A stretch of 58,406 nt of DNA from an uncultured Ruminococcus sp. (GCA_902776375.1 CACYPV010000020.1:1-58406), one strand, 5' to 3'. Counted from the first letter of the stretch, positions 7,837 through 17,013 are shown. Notes: generated by a model from the letters alone, not told the origin. Made by a program: numbers and translations.

Positions 7837-10717
7837 AGATATGGTTATCCATGCGGTTGAGTCAAACGGATGGAGCTATTATCGCGCCGAAGATCTGCCA
7901 AGAGCGGAATCGGATGTGCTGGTTGAAACGCACCTGCGCGACGCCCTTATCAGATTGAACCCTTGTATTGCAGAAAACCCGGCGCATGCCGATACCGTTA
8001 TTTATAAACTGCGGGCACTGATTTCCACGGTGCGTCCGCACGATCTTGTTACTCAGAACGAACGATTCAAAAAACTCATCTTTGAGGAAAACAGTTTTCC
8101 GTTTGATAAAGACGGCCGTTCTATCAGTATCAGGTTTTTTGATTATGATAACCCGGATAATAATACCTTCGTTGTAACAAATCAGTGGGTATATCCGCAA
8201 AAGAGCGGCGGAAAACGGCTTGATGTCGTCCTGCTTATCAACGGATTCCCCGTTGCAATCGGCGAAATGAAGTCGCCTGTCAGACCGTCGATCAGTTGGA
8301 TGGATGGCGCGGGTGATATACTTAATTATGAGAAATCTATTCCGGAGATGTTCGTCACAAATGTTCTGAACTTCTCCACGGAAGGCAAATGCTTCCGCTA
8401 CGGCGCTATCAATGCGCCTGTTACGCTTTGGGGACCGTGGTACTCTAACATTCCGCATAAAGAAGGCGATTTAGCAAAGGTTCAGCGCGCGGTATCATCC
8501 ATCACGCGGAAAGAGGTTATTCTCGATCTGTTCAGATATTTTACGCTGTTCTCAACAGATAAGCACAATCGAAAGATAAAAATCGTGTGCCGCTATCAGC
8601 AGTATGAAGGCGCTAATCTCATTGTGGATCGTGTAAAGGCAGGATATCCGAAAAAAGGCTTGATATGGCATTTCCAAGGAAGCGGAAAATCCTTGCTGAT
8701 GGTTTTTGCGGCGCAAAAGCTGAGAATGGTCAAAGAACTGAATGCGCCGACCGTTATCATTGTCAATGACCGCATAGATTTGAGCGGACAGATTTTCGGC
8801 ACATTTTCTATGGCAGACGTGCCTAACCTTGTTCCGGCTGACACAAACGCCGAATTGATAAGACTTTTGAAAGCGGACTCGCGCAAGGTCATCATCACTA
8901 AAATATTTGAGTTTGCTCAAATAACGGAAGCTGTCAATTACCGGGATAATATAATTTTGATGGTTGATGAAGCCCACAGGACGCAAGAGGGCGATTTAGG
9001 CGCAAGAATGCGCATGGCGTTGCCGAACGCGTTTTTCTTCGGACTTACCGGAACTCCGATTAACAAGCTCGACAGGAACACCTTTGCGACGTTCGGCGCC
9101 ACAGAGGATCGAACGGGATATATGAGCCGCTATTCTTTTGCGGATTCCGTCGGCGACAGGGCAACTTTGCCGCTGCACTTTGAGCCGGTTCCTGTAAAGC
9201 TCCACGTCAATCAAGCGGCTATAGATGAGGAATTCAAAGCTCTCACAGATGAAGCGGGATTAACGGAAGAAGAACGATCAAAGGTCGCGCAGCGTGTACG
9301 CATGGCTGCAATTATGAAAGACCCGGAACGCATTAAGGCTGTTTGCGCTCATATTGCGGAGCATTTTATGACAAAGGTGAATCCTAACGGCTTTAAGGCG
9401 CAAGTGGTTTGCTTTGACAGAGAGTGCTGCGTGCTATATAAAAAAGAATTGGATCGGCTCCTTGGTGAAGCTACCTCAACAATTGTGATGGATACCAACA
9501 ACGATAAAGCCGATCAATTCAAAAAGTGGCGCAGAACAAGAGAAGAAGAAGCAAAGGTATTGGACGATTTCCGTGACCCGAACAATCCTCTGGAAATTGT
9601 TATAGTCACCAGTAAACTGCTCACGGGCTTTGATGCGCCAATATTGCAGGTTATGTACCTTGATAAGCCCATGAAGGATCATACCTTGCTGCAAGCCATT
9701 TGCCGCACTAATCGCGTTTATGGACAGGACAAGACATACGGCTTGATTGTTGACTATGTGGGCATATTTGATGATGTTGCAAAAGCACTCTCGTTCAACG
9801 CTGAGATGGTGGAAAAAATTATCAGTAATATTGAAAGCGTTAAAGCTAAAGTTCCTCAGCTTGTTGAGAATTGTATCGGATTTTTCCCCGGCGTTGACAG
9901 AACCCGTGATGATTGGGAGGGGTTGGTAGAAGCACAAGACTGCTTGCCAAATGATGAAATGAAGGATAAATTCGGTGCGCAATACCGCGTGCTGAACCGC
10001 GTTTGGAATGCTCTGTCGCCCGACAGCTGCCTAAATCCCTTCAAGGATGATTACAGATGGTTGTCAAAGGTTTATGATTCAATACGCCCGACCGATGAAC
10101 GCGGTAAGCTCATTTGGGCTGCGCTTGGTCCCAAGACAATTCAGCTGGTTCACGAGAACATTTCGGTTGAATCCGTAGATACAGATGAAGACATTCTTGC
10201 AATGGATGCCGAAATCATTCAAAAGTTCATTGAAGGCGACCCTGAATCGGAAAAGAAGCGCAAAAAGATTGAAATTGACCTTGCAGCAATTATCCGCAAA
10301 CGACCGGATGATCCTCGCTTTATTGCGCTCGGCGCAAGGATGGAAAAACTGCGTGAAGAACACGAAGCCGGTCTGCTTACCAGCATGGAATTCCTGAAAG
10401 CATTGTTAGAGCTTGCAAAAGACGTTGTGCAGGTTGAAAAAGAAGCAGTCCCCGAAGATAAGATCGATAAAGGAAAAGCAGCATTAACTTCTTTGTTTCA
10501 AACCGTCAAAAACGACAGCACGCCGATAATCGTTGAGAGGATTGTAACCGATATTGATGGCATTGTAAGAATTGTTCGCTTCCCCGGATGGCAGAATACA
10601 TCTACGGGAAGAAAAGAGGTAAGCAAAAATCTTCGCGATGTAATAATGCGAAAATACCGAATAAAAGATCAGGAGGTATTTGCGAAAGCATATAGTTATG
10701 TCGAGCAGTATTATTGA
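7805..10717 (+). CDS. hsdR: Type I restriction endonuclease subunit R
   Basis: HsdR cuts unmethylated DNA after ATP-driven translocation. The 970-residue product has the N-terminal PD-(D/E)xK nuclease (Asp140, then GEMK with Glu154 and Lys156) and Walker A GSGKS at 292-296. The DEAH-type motif VDEAH follows near 387-391, then GLTGTPI, TSKLLTGFDAP and the QAICRTNR motif VI. A helical C-terminal region binds the M-S core. All key residues are present, so it should be active. An AGGAGG lies about 8 bases before ATG 7805. It overlaps the end of the second silent TRD cassette and is followed 29 bases later by a DUF262 gene. Confidence 0.95.
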   Translation: MPGTFTEQNVEDMVIHAVESNGWSYYRAEDLPRAESDVLVETHLRDALIRLNPCIAENPAHADTVIYKLRALISTVRPHDLVTQNERFKKLIFEENSFPFDKDGRSISIRFFDYDNPDNNTFVVTNQWVYPQKSGGKRLDVVLLINGFPVAIGEMKSPVRPSISWMDGAGDILNYEKSIPEMFVTNVLNFSTEGKCFRYGAINAPVTLWGPWYSNIPHKEGDLAKVQRAVSSITRKEVILDLFRYFTLFSTDKHNRKIKIVCRYQQYEGANLIVDRVKAGYPKKGLIWHFQGSGKSLLMVFAAQKLRMVKELNAPTVIIVNDRIDLSGQIFGTFSMADVPNLVPADTNAELIRLLKADSRKVIITKIFEFAQITEAVNYRDNIILMVDEAHRTQEGDLGARMRMALPNAFFFGLTGTPINKLDRNTFATFGATEDRTGYMSRYSFADSVGDRATLPLHFEPVPVKLHVNQAAIDEEFKALTDEAGLTEEERSKVAQRVRMAAIMKDPERIKAVCAHIAEHFMTKVNPNGFKAQVVCFDRECCVLYKKELDRLLGEATSTIVMDTNNDKADQFKKWRRTREEEAKVLDDFRDPNNPLEIVIVTSKLLTGFDAPILQVMYLDKPMKDHTLLQAICRTNRVYGQDKTYGLIVDYVGIFDDVAKALSFNAEMVEKIISNIESVKAKVPQLVENCIGFFPGVDRTRDDWEGLVEAQDCLPNDEMKDKFGAQYRVLNRVWNALSPDSCLNPFKDDYRWLSKVYDSIRPTDERGKLIWAALGPKTIQLVHENISVESVDTDEDILAMDAEIIQKFIEGDPESEKKRKKIEIDLAAIIRKRPDDPRFIALGARMEKLREEHEAGLLTSMEFLKALLELAKDVVQVEKEAVPEDKIDKGKAALTSLFQTVKNDSTPIIVERIVTDIDGIVRIVRFPGWQNTSTGRKEVSKNLRDVIMRKYRIKDQEVFAKAYSYVEQYY

Positions 10718-10746
10718 TGGTATTACAGTCATGACAGGAGGAAGAA

Positions 10747-12558
10747 ATGGCTATAAATATTGCACCAAAATCACTGGACACGGACTTGAGCGAGCTTATG
10801 CGTGATGTTGAATCAGGCAAAGCCCAGCTCCCTGAATTTCAGCGCAGTTGGACATGGGATGATAACAGAATCATTGGTATTCTTGCAAGCCTTTCACAGG
10901 GCTATCCGATGGGTGCCATCATGCGGCTTGCATACGGTAATGAAAATGTTAGGTTCAAATACCGAACAATAGAAGGTGTGAAAAAAGTTGAAATTATTCC
11001 CGATTATCTTGTTCTGGACGGGCAGCAGCGCCTTACTTCAATATACCGTGCGACATGCTGTAAAGAACCGGTGAATACCACTACGGAAAAAGGTAAGAAC
11101 ATCAAACGCTTTTACTATCTTGATATCAACAAGTGCCTTGACGAAAACGCAGACCGCGATGAAGCAGTTTTTTCTGTTCCTGCCGACCGCATGATAAAGA
11201 CAAATTTTGACAGGGATGTTGTTCTTGATTTATCGACTCGCGAAAAAGAATTTGAGAATGAGATGTTCCCGTTGAATATTGTGTTTGACAGTGGAGTGCG
11301 CGAAGATTGGGCGGATGGTTACAAGGAATTCCATGGCTACAGCAAAGAATTCATGGAAAAATATAAGCAGTTCAGAACGGATGTGCTTGATACAATTACA
11401 GGATATAAGCTGCCGGTAATTACGCTTGGCAAAGAAACTCCGAGAGAAGCCGTTTGCAAAGTGTTTGAAAATGTTAACACCGGCGGTGTTCCGTTGACTG
11501 TTTTTGAACTTGTTACCGCCACCTTTGCTACATACGAGTTTGATCTTCGCAAGGACTGGGAGGAATGCAGAAATATTATTTGGGGCAAAAACGAACTGCT
11601 CCATACGGATGTTATGTACGGCGTAGATGAGACCGCTTTCCTGACTGCTATAACGCTTTTCACCACATATCACGCCGAAACTATGACGACCTGTAAAAAG
11701 AAAGATGTCCTTTCTCTTGCATTTGAGGATTATCAGGCGAATAAAGCCACAATGCTTGAAGGCTATAAATTAGCGCGGGAATTTTTATTAAATGAGTATA
11801 TTTTCAGAAAGCGCGATTTACCTTATACAACCCAGATCATTCCACTTGCCGCTATTTGTGCGGAAATCGGAAAGACGGTGTTTCACCAGCCTCAAACGCA
11901 GAATAAACTGCGCACGTGGTTTTGGTGCGGAATTATGGGAGAAATGTACGGCGGTGCAAACGAAACACGATATGCCAATGATATGGAAGACGTTGTAGCG
12001 GCAATCATGGGTAAGGAAAGCCAGAACCGCACGGTAAATGCAGCGTACTTCTCGGCAACCCGCCTTATATCTCTCCAAACACGTAACAGCGCTGCATATA
12101 AAGGAATTATGGCGCTTGTATACAGAGGACGATGCCACGACTTTGTTCGGGGGACCACGATTGATATCGTAAAAAGCATGGATGAAGCGCCCGATATCCA
12201 CCATATCTTTCCGGAAGCCTATTGTATCAAAAAGGGTTACAAGAGGGATAAGTGGAATTCTATTATTAACAAAACGCCGTTGCTTCCCGAGTCGAACCGC
12301 ATGATTGGCGGAGAAGCACCAAGTGTTTACAGTAAAAAGATTATGCATAAAGCAGAAATTGATGAAGAAAAGCTCCGCTCTCGGGTTGAATCGCATTTAA
12401 TTGATTACGATCTTTTTGTGACTGATGATTTCGACGGATATTTTATTGCCAGAGCAAAATCACTTATGAAGGTTATAGAGGCAGCAATGGGCAAATCAAT
12501 CGCAGACAAAGGGTCGGAGCAGACAATCAACATTTACGGCGTCAGTTTGGCGGATTAG
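10747..12558 (+). CDS. DUF262 and HNH (DUF1524-like) protein, GmrSD-like type IV restriction factor
   Basis: This 603-residue protein has the DUF262 fold of GmrS-type proteins at its N-terminus, with PEFQR at 29-33 and the signature DGQQRLTS at 91-98. It ends in an HNH-like region (HHIFP at 485-489, followed by spaced Asn residues in INKTPLLPESN). In known GmrSD systems the DUF262 part hydrolyses nucleotides and the HNH part cuts modified phage DNA. Modified DNA as target is inferred from the family. An AGGAGGA lies 5 bases before ATG 10747. The gene follows hsdR by 29 bases and is likely cotranscribed, which makes the locus a type I plus type IV composite. Confidence 0.85.
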   Translation: MAINIAPKSLDTDLSELMRDVESGKAQLPEFQRSWTWDDNRIIGILASLSQGYPMGAIMRLAYGNENVRFKYRTIEGVKKVEIIPDYLVLDGQQRLTSIYRATCCKEPVNTTTEKGKNIKRFYYLDINKCLDENADRDEAVFSVPADRMIKTNFDRDVVLDLSTREKEFENEMFPLNIVFDSGVREDWADGYKEFHGYSKEFMEKYKQFRTDVLDTITGYKLPVITLGKETPREAVCKVFENVNTGGVPLTVFELVTATFATYEFDLRKDWEECRNIIWGKNELLHTDVMYGVDETAFLTAITLFTTYHAETMTTCKKKDVLSLAFEDYQANKATMLEGYKLAREFLLNEYIFRKRDLPYTTQIIPLAAICAEIGKTVFHQPQTQNKLRTWFWCGIMGEMYGGANETRYANDMEDVVAAIMGKESQNRTVNAAYFSATRLISLQTRNSAAYKGIMALVYRGRCHDFVRGTTIDIVKSMDEAPDIHHIFPEAYCIKKGYKRDKWNSIINKTPLLPESNRMIGGEAPSVYSKKIMHKAEIDEEKLRSRVESHLIDYDLFVTDDFDGYFIARAKSLMKVIEAAMGKSIADKGSEQTINIYGVSLAD

Positions 12559-12602
12559 ATAAATTAGTAATCATTTGCAGTTGAATAAAAGGTTGAAAAA
12601 AT

Positions 12603-13701
12603 ATGAACACACACAATTTACATGAATTCATCAATCGTTATGAAGAAAATATCGATTTGATCTACGGCGATGTTCATGACGAGCTGTTCAAATGGCAGGC
12701 GATGAAGGTCTCCGGATACAACCTTCGCTTCCTTTGCCGACCGTTTTAATGCGGCGAGGAAAGAGTTTTCACTGTTCATTGACAACAGTCGTATGCATCC
12801 AAGCACCGGCGTCATCAAGCTGTGGGAGAAGGAACCTGAAACGGTGGAGAGGCTATTTTACGAAGTGCTTTTTGCCGAAGCGCACGGTGATGTTTCCGAA
12901 GTGCAGAACAATATGGATAAGTTCCTTGAGGAATATGAGAACCTGCGCTGCAAGTATTTCCCGAGCAACTGGTCATTTAAGCAGGATAGGCACTCTGCTT
13001 CCGTCTTTCTTGCCATGAATGATCCGGACTTCAACTATGTTTATAAGTCGAGCGAAGCACAAACGATGGCAAAATATGTCGATTTCGGATTAAGCATAGG
13101 CTCCGGCAGCAGTTTCAGTCTGCCGAATTACTATAAGCTATGCGACGAAATTGTAGAGGCGCTCAGGGAACATGACAGCTTACTGAAAACACATTTTAGC
13201 AGGCTGACATTGGAACACTACAATGATCAGTCGCTGCATCTTCTTGCGTTTGACCTTATGTACTGCTGCCGCACATATAATTTCTATCATGGAGTATCAA
13301 TACCCTCAGTTCCCAAATCCTCACGAAAAAAAGCTTCTGCCGCGAGCATATCTCCCGAAGAAGCGAAACGACTGGAAGAGGAGCGACTTGCCAAAATAGC
13401 CGCCTTGGAGCAGGAAATCAATGAGCTGGAGCGCAGCTGCGATAGCTGTTCCGAGATTTCGCTCATCGGTGTACAGGTCACGGCAAAGCCTTATGGCGTC
13501 GGCACTGTTGTTGCTCAGGAGATCAACAACATCAGGGTGAGCTTCGGCGGCACGGAAAAATCATATATTCTTGACAGAAAATATGTAGCCCGTCCTCGCT
13601 TTGAGAATGATGAGGATATTATTTCTGTGTTTACCGAATATGGTCAGAAGCAGGAGCAGATAAAAAAGCTTCGGCGTGAATTGGCAGCAATGCAAGGGTA
13701 A
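12603..13701 (+). pseudogene. Frameshifted gene of unknown function in the defence operon
   Basis: Translation from ATG 12603 (with AAAGG upstream) reads 48 codons and stops at TAA near 12747. Removing one base near 12720 joins it to the next frame and gives one protein of about 365 residues. The restored protein has a helical N-terminal half, a charged coiled coil near residues 235-265 (KRLEEERLAKIAALEQEI) and a small beta-rich segment (GVQVTAKPYGVGTVVAQ to YILDRKY) resembling a CarD/Tudor-type barrel. It ends in a second short coiled coil. No family is recognised. Internal starts such as ATG 12793 would give a 302-residue product. Either real decay or a sequencing error could explain the extra base. 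Confidence 0.6.
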
Positions 13702-13714
13702 GAGGGTATCAAAA

Positions 13715-14129
13715 ATGGCAAATGTAAAAATATTTGATGAAACTATTGAAGAATACGACAGTGCTTGCGAGGCGGTTCGCAAGGAAAACGCGGAATACTT
13801 GAAATTATTTGAAGCGGATTTGACTGAAAAGGGGTTATCTCCAAAGACGATAAAGAATCATATCAGCAATGTTGACTTGTTTATTAACGAATTTCTTCTC
13901 AGGGAAGATGCTCAGCCTATAGAAACAGGTATCGATAATCTGGATCCGTTTTTTTATTTCTATATTCATAAGTGTATGTGGTCAACACCTGCCTCGGTAA
14001 GAAGTATGGCAGCAGGTCTGAAAAAATTTTATAAATATCGAGGAAGAAGATTATGTTGAAATTTGCGAAGAAATAAAAGAAAGCTTGCCTTTTTGGGTTG
14101 AGGACTGTGAGGAATTCAACGATTGGTGA
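13715..14129 (+). pseudogene. Stand-alone recombinase core-binding domain, frameshifted near its end
   Basis: ATG 13715 begins a 114-residue frame ending at 14059. It matches the SAM-like N-terminal DNA-binding domain of tyrosine recombinases (EKGLSPKTIKNHISNVDLFI to SVRSMAAGLKKFYKY). No catalytic domain follows. One extra base near 14037-14040 shifts the frame; correcting it continues through EEEDYVEICEEIKESL to the TGA at 14127, giving about 137 residues. Short stand-alone domains of this kind occur in Firmicutes, but their function is unknown to me. It starts 14 bases after the previous frameshifted gene, so the two share an operon and perhaps a fate. Confidence 0.6.
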
Positions 14130-14139
14130 TTTTTCGAAT

Positions 14140-14286
14140 AATAACCGACCGTTAAAGCTTTCAAAACGACCTAATATACCCTTAAACCGACCGCTAAAAC
14201 CCTCAAATCGACCGCATAAGTCCTCAAACCGACCGCATATACCTTCAAATCGACCGCTAAAGCTCTTAAATCGACCGCATATACCC
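14140..14286 (+). repeat. Minisatellite of seven 21-bp units
   Basis: Seven back-to-back 21-base units, consensus close to TCAAATCGACCGCATATACCC, lie just after the last gene of the island. Units vary mainly at the second and third positions of each triplet. The unit length is a multiple of three, so both strands stay open through it: Asn-Arg-Pro-x-x-x-x on the + strand and Gly-Arg-Phe-x-x-x-x on the - strand. No spacers separate the units, so it is not a CRISPR array. Confidence 0.85.
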
Positions 14287-14298
14287 AAAAATGAAAAC

Positions 14299-14345
14299 GC
14301 CCTGTTCGCCAAGGAGATCAAATCCTCGGCAAACAGGGCTGTTTT
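14299..14345 (+). terminator. Strong bidirectional terminator closing the defence island
   Basis: The arm GCCCTGTTCGCC at 14299-14310 pairs with GGCAAACAGGGC at 14328-14339, and the stem may extend inward. TGTTTT follows on the + strand and an A-rich stretch precedes it, so it can also work on the - strand. Confidence 0.75.
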
Positions 14346-14402
14346 GCGTTTATATTATTCACGGGCTGAACCGTCAACCCTCAAAAAACCGCATAAATAC
14401 TA

Positions 14403-14443
14403 AGGTGAGCAGCTTTAATACATTGTATCAAAATTGCTCACCT
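14403..14443 (-). terminator. Hairpin after tRNA-Arg
   Basis: Nine-base arms AGGTGAGCA and TGCTCACCT close a loop containing an inner palindrome (ATACAATGTAT). It lies directly beyond the 3' end of tRNA-Arg on the - strand. No clear U-run follows, so it may be a processing or termination hairpin. Confidence 0.45.
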
Positions 14444-14447
14444 AAGA

Positions 14448-14524
14448 TGGCCCGCCCGAAGGGACTTGAACCCCTGTTCTCCGGAATCGGAATCCGTTGC
14501 GTTATCCAGCTGCGCCACGGGCGG
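14448..14524 (-). tRNA. tRNA-Arg (anticodon CCG)
   Basis: This is a 77-base cloverleaf with encoded CCA at 14448-14450. The acceptor arms CCGCCCG and CGGGCGG pair fully. The anticodon loop TTCCGAT carries CCG, reading CGG. The T loop is TTCAAGT. The top anticodon-stem pair is A-G. Its 3' end faces the defence island, a common arrangement at island insertion points. Confidence 0.93.
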
Positions 14525-14558
14525 ATATTTGGGCGGAGCTTGCCGCCCTTGTTTAAAT

Positions 14559-14587
14559 ATAATAGCACATCTTTTCAAAAAAATCAA
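14559..14587 (-). promoter_or_regulatory. Promoter of tRNA-Arg
   Basis: On the - strand, TTGATT (14587-14582) and TATTAT (14564-14559) are 17 bases apart. The -35 box overlaps the stop codon of the ABC-F gene. A GGGCGG...CCGCCC hairpin lies between promoter and tRNA. Confidence 0.55.
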
Positions 14588-16476
14588 TCCGCAAGCGACT
14601 CCCAAATTTCGTATTGGGCGCTCTGCTCGTTTTGGAGCTGGTCAAGCTTTGCGGTCAGCTCCAGCACTTTCTCATAATCTGCGGCGACTTCGTCGGTTGA
14701 TAGCAGCGCCTGCGTTTCCTCGATCTCCTTGTCGAGCCGCTCTATTTCCGCTTCGGCTTTTTTCAGCTTTGTCTGACGCTTGCGTTCCTCGCTTGCCTGC
14801 TGCTTTTTTATGAAGTAGTCGTTTTGCGGCTTTTCTTTCTTTGCGGAAGCCTGTTTTTCCGTGTCCTCGTCCTTAGTGCGCTCAAGATAATAGTCGTAGT
14901 TGCCCAAGTATTCCTTTACGCCGTCGGGCTTTAGCGCCAGCACTCGGTCGGCCAGCTTGTTGATAAAGTAGCGGTCGTGGCTTATTATAAGCATCGTGCC
15001 GCTGTAATCGAGCAGGGTGTTTTCGAGCTCCTCGCGCGAGGAGGCGTCAAGGTGGTTCGTCGGCTCGTCGAGCAGCAGCATATTGCTGCCTTTGAGCATG
15101 AGCTTTAGCAGCGAGATGCGCGCGCGTTCGCCACCGCTCATTTTTGCCAGCGGCTTAAAAACTTCTTCGCCCTTAAAAAGGAACGAAGCCAGCGCCGAGC
15201 GCACTTCGGTCTGAGTCAGGGCGGGGAAGGCGTCCCAAACCTCGTCTATCGCGGTTTTTTCAAGGTCAAGGTTTTGCTGCATTTGGTCAAAGTAGCCTAC
15301 CATGACGTTAGCGCCGTACTCAAATTCGCCCCTGTCCTGCGGCAGCTTGGCTGTCAGTATCCTGAACAATGTCGTTTTGCCGCAGCCGTTCTCGCCCAGG
15401 ATGAACACGCGCTCGCCCTTGCGTATATGTATGTTGACATCGCGGAAAAGGTGCTTGTCGCCAAAGGATTTTGCCAGATTTCGGCAGATCAGCACGTCGT
15501 TGCCGCTCTCGCATTTCGGCGTAAAGCGCATGCGCATGGTTTCAAGCTCGCTTTCGGGTGCAACGAGCTGAGCCTTTATGCGGTCGGCTTCCTTTTGCTT
15601 GCTGGCGGCGGTGATGAAATTCCTCTCGCGCCCCCAGCGCTTTTGCTGTTCAACGATGCCCTCGATGCGGCGTATCTCTTTTAGGTCGTTTTCGTACTTG
15701 TTTTTCAGCGATTCGTTATACGCCTTTTTCTTTTTGATGAACTCGGAGTAAGAGCCCTTGTAGCACATTGTCTTGCTGTGCTCGAGCTCGATGGTCTTGT
15801 TCGTCACATTATCGAGAAAATAGCGGTCGTGGCTTATGATTATCATAGCGCCCTTGAAGTCGCGTAAAAAGCCCTCGAGCCAGCTCACGGATTGGATATC
15901 CAGATGGTTCGTCGGCTCGTCGAGCAGCAGCAGATTGCTGCGCGAGAGCAAAAGCTTTGCAAGGCAGAGCTTGCTTCGCTGACCGCCGCTAAGGCTGCCG
16001 ACGTTCATCGAAAAATCGTCCTCGGTAAAGCCCAAGCCCAAAAGCGCGGCACGCGTGCGGCTCTTGTAGGTCAGACCGCCAAGTCGCTCGTGCTCCTCCA
16101 TCAGCCGCATTTGCTCCTCGATGAGCGAATCGATGTTTTCAGGGCGGCGCGCGATCTTTTGGTTCAGCGCCGCCAGGTCGATCTCCATTTGCGAAAGATA
16201 GTCGAACACGCTCAAAAGCTCATGATACACGTCGACATCGGGATCGCTGCACGCATGCTGCTCCATGTAGCCCACGCGCGTGTTCTTTTCAAAGGCTACC
16301 GTGCCCTCGGTGGGGGAAAGCTCGCCGTTCAGCACGCGAAAAAGGGTGGTTTTGCCTACGCCGTTCGCGCCAATAAAGCCCACCTTATCGCGCGATTCCA
16401 CATCAAAAGAAACGCCGCTGAACAGCACGCGCTCAATAAACGTTACGCCTAAGTTTCTGACAGATAATGCAGGCAC
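14584..16476 (-). CDS. ABC-F family ATPase (Uup/YfmR type)
   Basis: This is a cytoplasmic translation factor with two ABC domains and no membrane part, about 630 residues. The first domain has Walker A GANGVGKTT at 36-44 and signature LSGGQ; the second has GENGCGKTT and MSGGE. A long charged linker joins them, and a C-terminal coiled coil (KAEAEIERLDKEIEETQALL) marks the Uup/YfmR subgroup. Such proteins bind the ribosomal E site and relieve stalled translation. GTG 16476 is chosen because AAGGGGGG lies just upstream and the product starts MPALSVRNLG; TTG at 16500 would add eight residues. A resistance role is possible for ABC-F proteins but nothing here points to it. Confidence 0.9.
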   Translation of the reverse strand: MPALSVRNLGVTFIERVLFSGVSFDVESRDKVGFIGANGVGKTTLFRVLNGELSPTEGTVAFEKNTRVGYMEQHACSDPDVDVYHELLSVFDYLSQMEIDLAALNQKIARRPENIDSLIEEQMRLMEEHERLGGLTYKSRTRAALLGLGFTEDDFSMNVGSLSGGQRSKLCLAKLLLSRSNLLLLDEPTNHLDIQSVSWLEGFLRDFKGAMIIISHDRYFLDNVTNKTIELEHSKTMCYKGSYSEFIKKKKAYNESLKNKYENDLKEIRRIEGIVEQQKRWGRERNFITAASKQKEADRIKAQLVAPESELETMRMRFTPKCESGNDVLICRNLAKSFGDKHLFRDVNIHIRKGERVFILGENGCGKTTLFRILTAKLPQDRGEFEYGANVMVGYFDQMQQNLDLEKTAIDEVWDAFPALTQTEVRSALASFLFKGEEVFKPLAKMSGGERARISLLKLMLKGSNMLLLDEPTNHLDASSREELENTLLDYSGTMLIISHDRYFINKLADRVLALKPDGVKEYLGNYDYYLERTKDEDTEKQASAKKEKPQNDYFIKKQQASEERKRQTKLKKAEAEIERLDKEIEETQALLSTDEVAADYEKVLELTAKLDQLQNEQSAQYEIWESLAD

Positions 16477-16519
16477 GGCAATACCCCCCTTTCTAATCAA
16501 GTCCGCATTATATTGTAGC

Positions 16520-16885
16520 TTATTTGGCGGAAAATAGCAAGAGGAAATTTACAACGTGCCAAAGGTTTACAAGCGTGTAGGCGACGATCCCCGCGTTGAT
16601 CATTATGTTCACCGCGCGGCTTTCTTCGGCTTTTGCCAGTTTGTAAAATAAAGCGCAAAGCAGGGTTATCATCAAGGGCAGCACGCATTTGATAATCAAA
16701 GTGGGCAAAAAATCTCCCAGCACCGGCCGCATAATGGGGTTTGCCTCGGTGAATCTGCCCGAAGCCAAAAGCGCCTCGGTGCACGCCCAGTCGCAAAGGT
16801 TCAAGACGTACAGGAAAAACAGCTTTTGATAGAATGAGTAGCGCCTGCTGCGAACGGCGCGCTTCATAATTGTTTGAGTTTGCAT
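16520..16885 (-). CDS. DUF5658-like small membrane protein
   Basis: This 121-residue protein has four predicted membrane helices, at about 22-42, 57-75, 77-92 and 97-117. It contains the family pattern of a polar helix start (NLCDWACTEALL) followed by EANPIMRP. The layout matches DUF5658 proteins, which are of unknown function. ATG 16885 has GGAAAGG about 8 bases upstream. It is read in the same direction as the ABC-F gene and ends 43 bases before it, so the two may be cotranscribed. Confidence 0.75.
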   Translation of the reverse strand: MQTQTIMKRAVRSRRYSFYQKLFFLYVLNLCDWACTEALLASGRFTEANPIMRPVLGDFLPTLIIKCVLPLMITLLCALFYKLAKAEESRAVNIMINAGIVAYTLVNLWHVVNFLLLFSAK

Positions 16886-16965
16886 ATTATTTTCCTTTCA
16901 TGGAAGAGTGTGGGATTATTATGCGCCGAAATGATTTGATTAATCAGAAAAAGTTAAAAAAAGTG

Positions 16966-16994
16966 TTGACAAAAAACGCGGTTTGTGATATATT
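16966..16994 (+). promoter_or_regulatory. Promoter of the tRNA-Thr / tRNA-Tyr operon
   Basis: A consensus TTGACA (16966-16971) and TATATT (16989-16994) are separated by 17 bases, about 20 bases before tRNA-Thr. Confidence 0.8.
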
Positions 16995-17013
16995 AAATAG
17001 GCACTTGAGAAAC

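Noticed and set aside
14140-14286. Possible CRISPR array
   Set aside because: The 21-base units are contiguous with no spacers, and no cas genes are present.
14098-14403. Protein of Asn-Arg-Pro heptads across the minisatellite
   Set aside because: The frame runs through a strong terminator, has no ribosome binding site and overlaps the end of the preceding gene.
14584-16476. ABC-F gene as an antibiotic resistance determinant
   Set aside because: The C-terminal coiled coil and context fit the Uup/YfmR housekeeping group; there is no resistance-type context.
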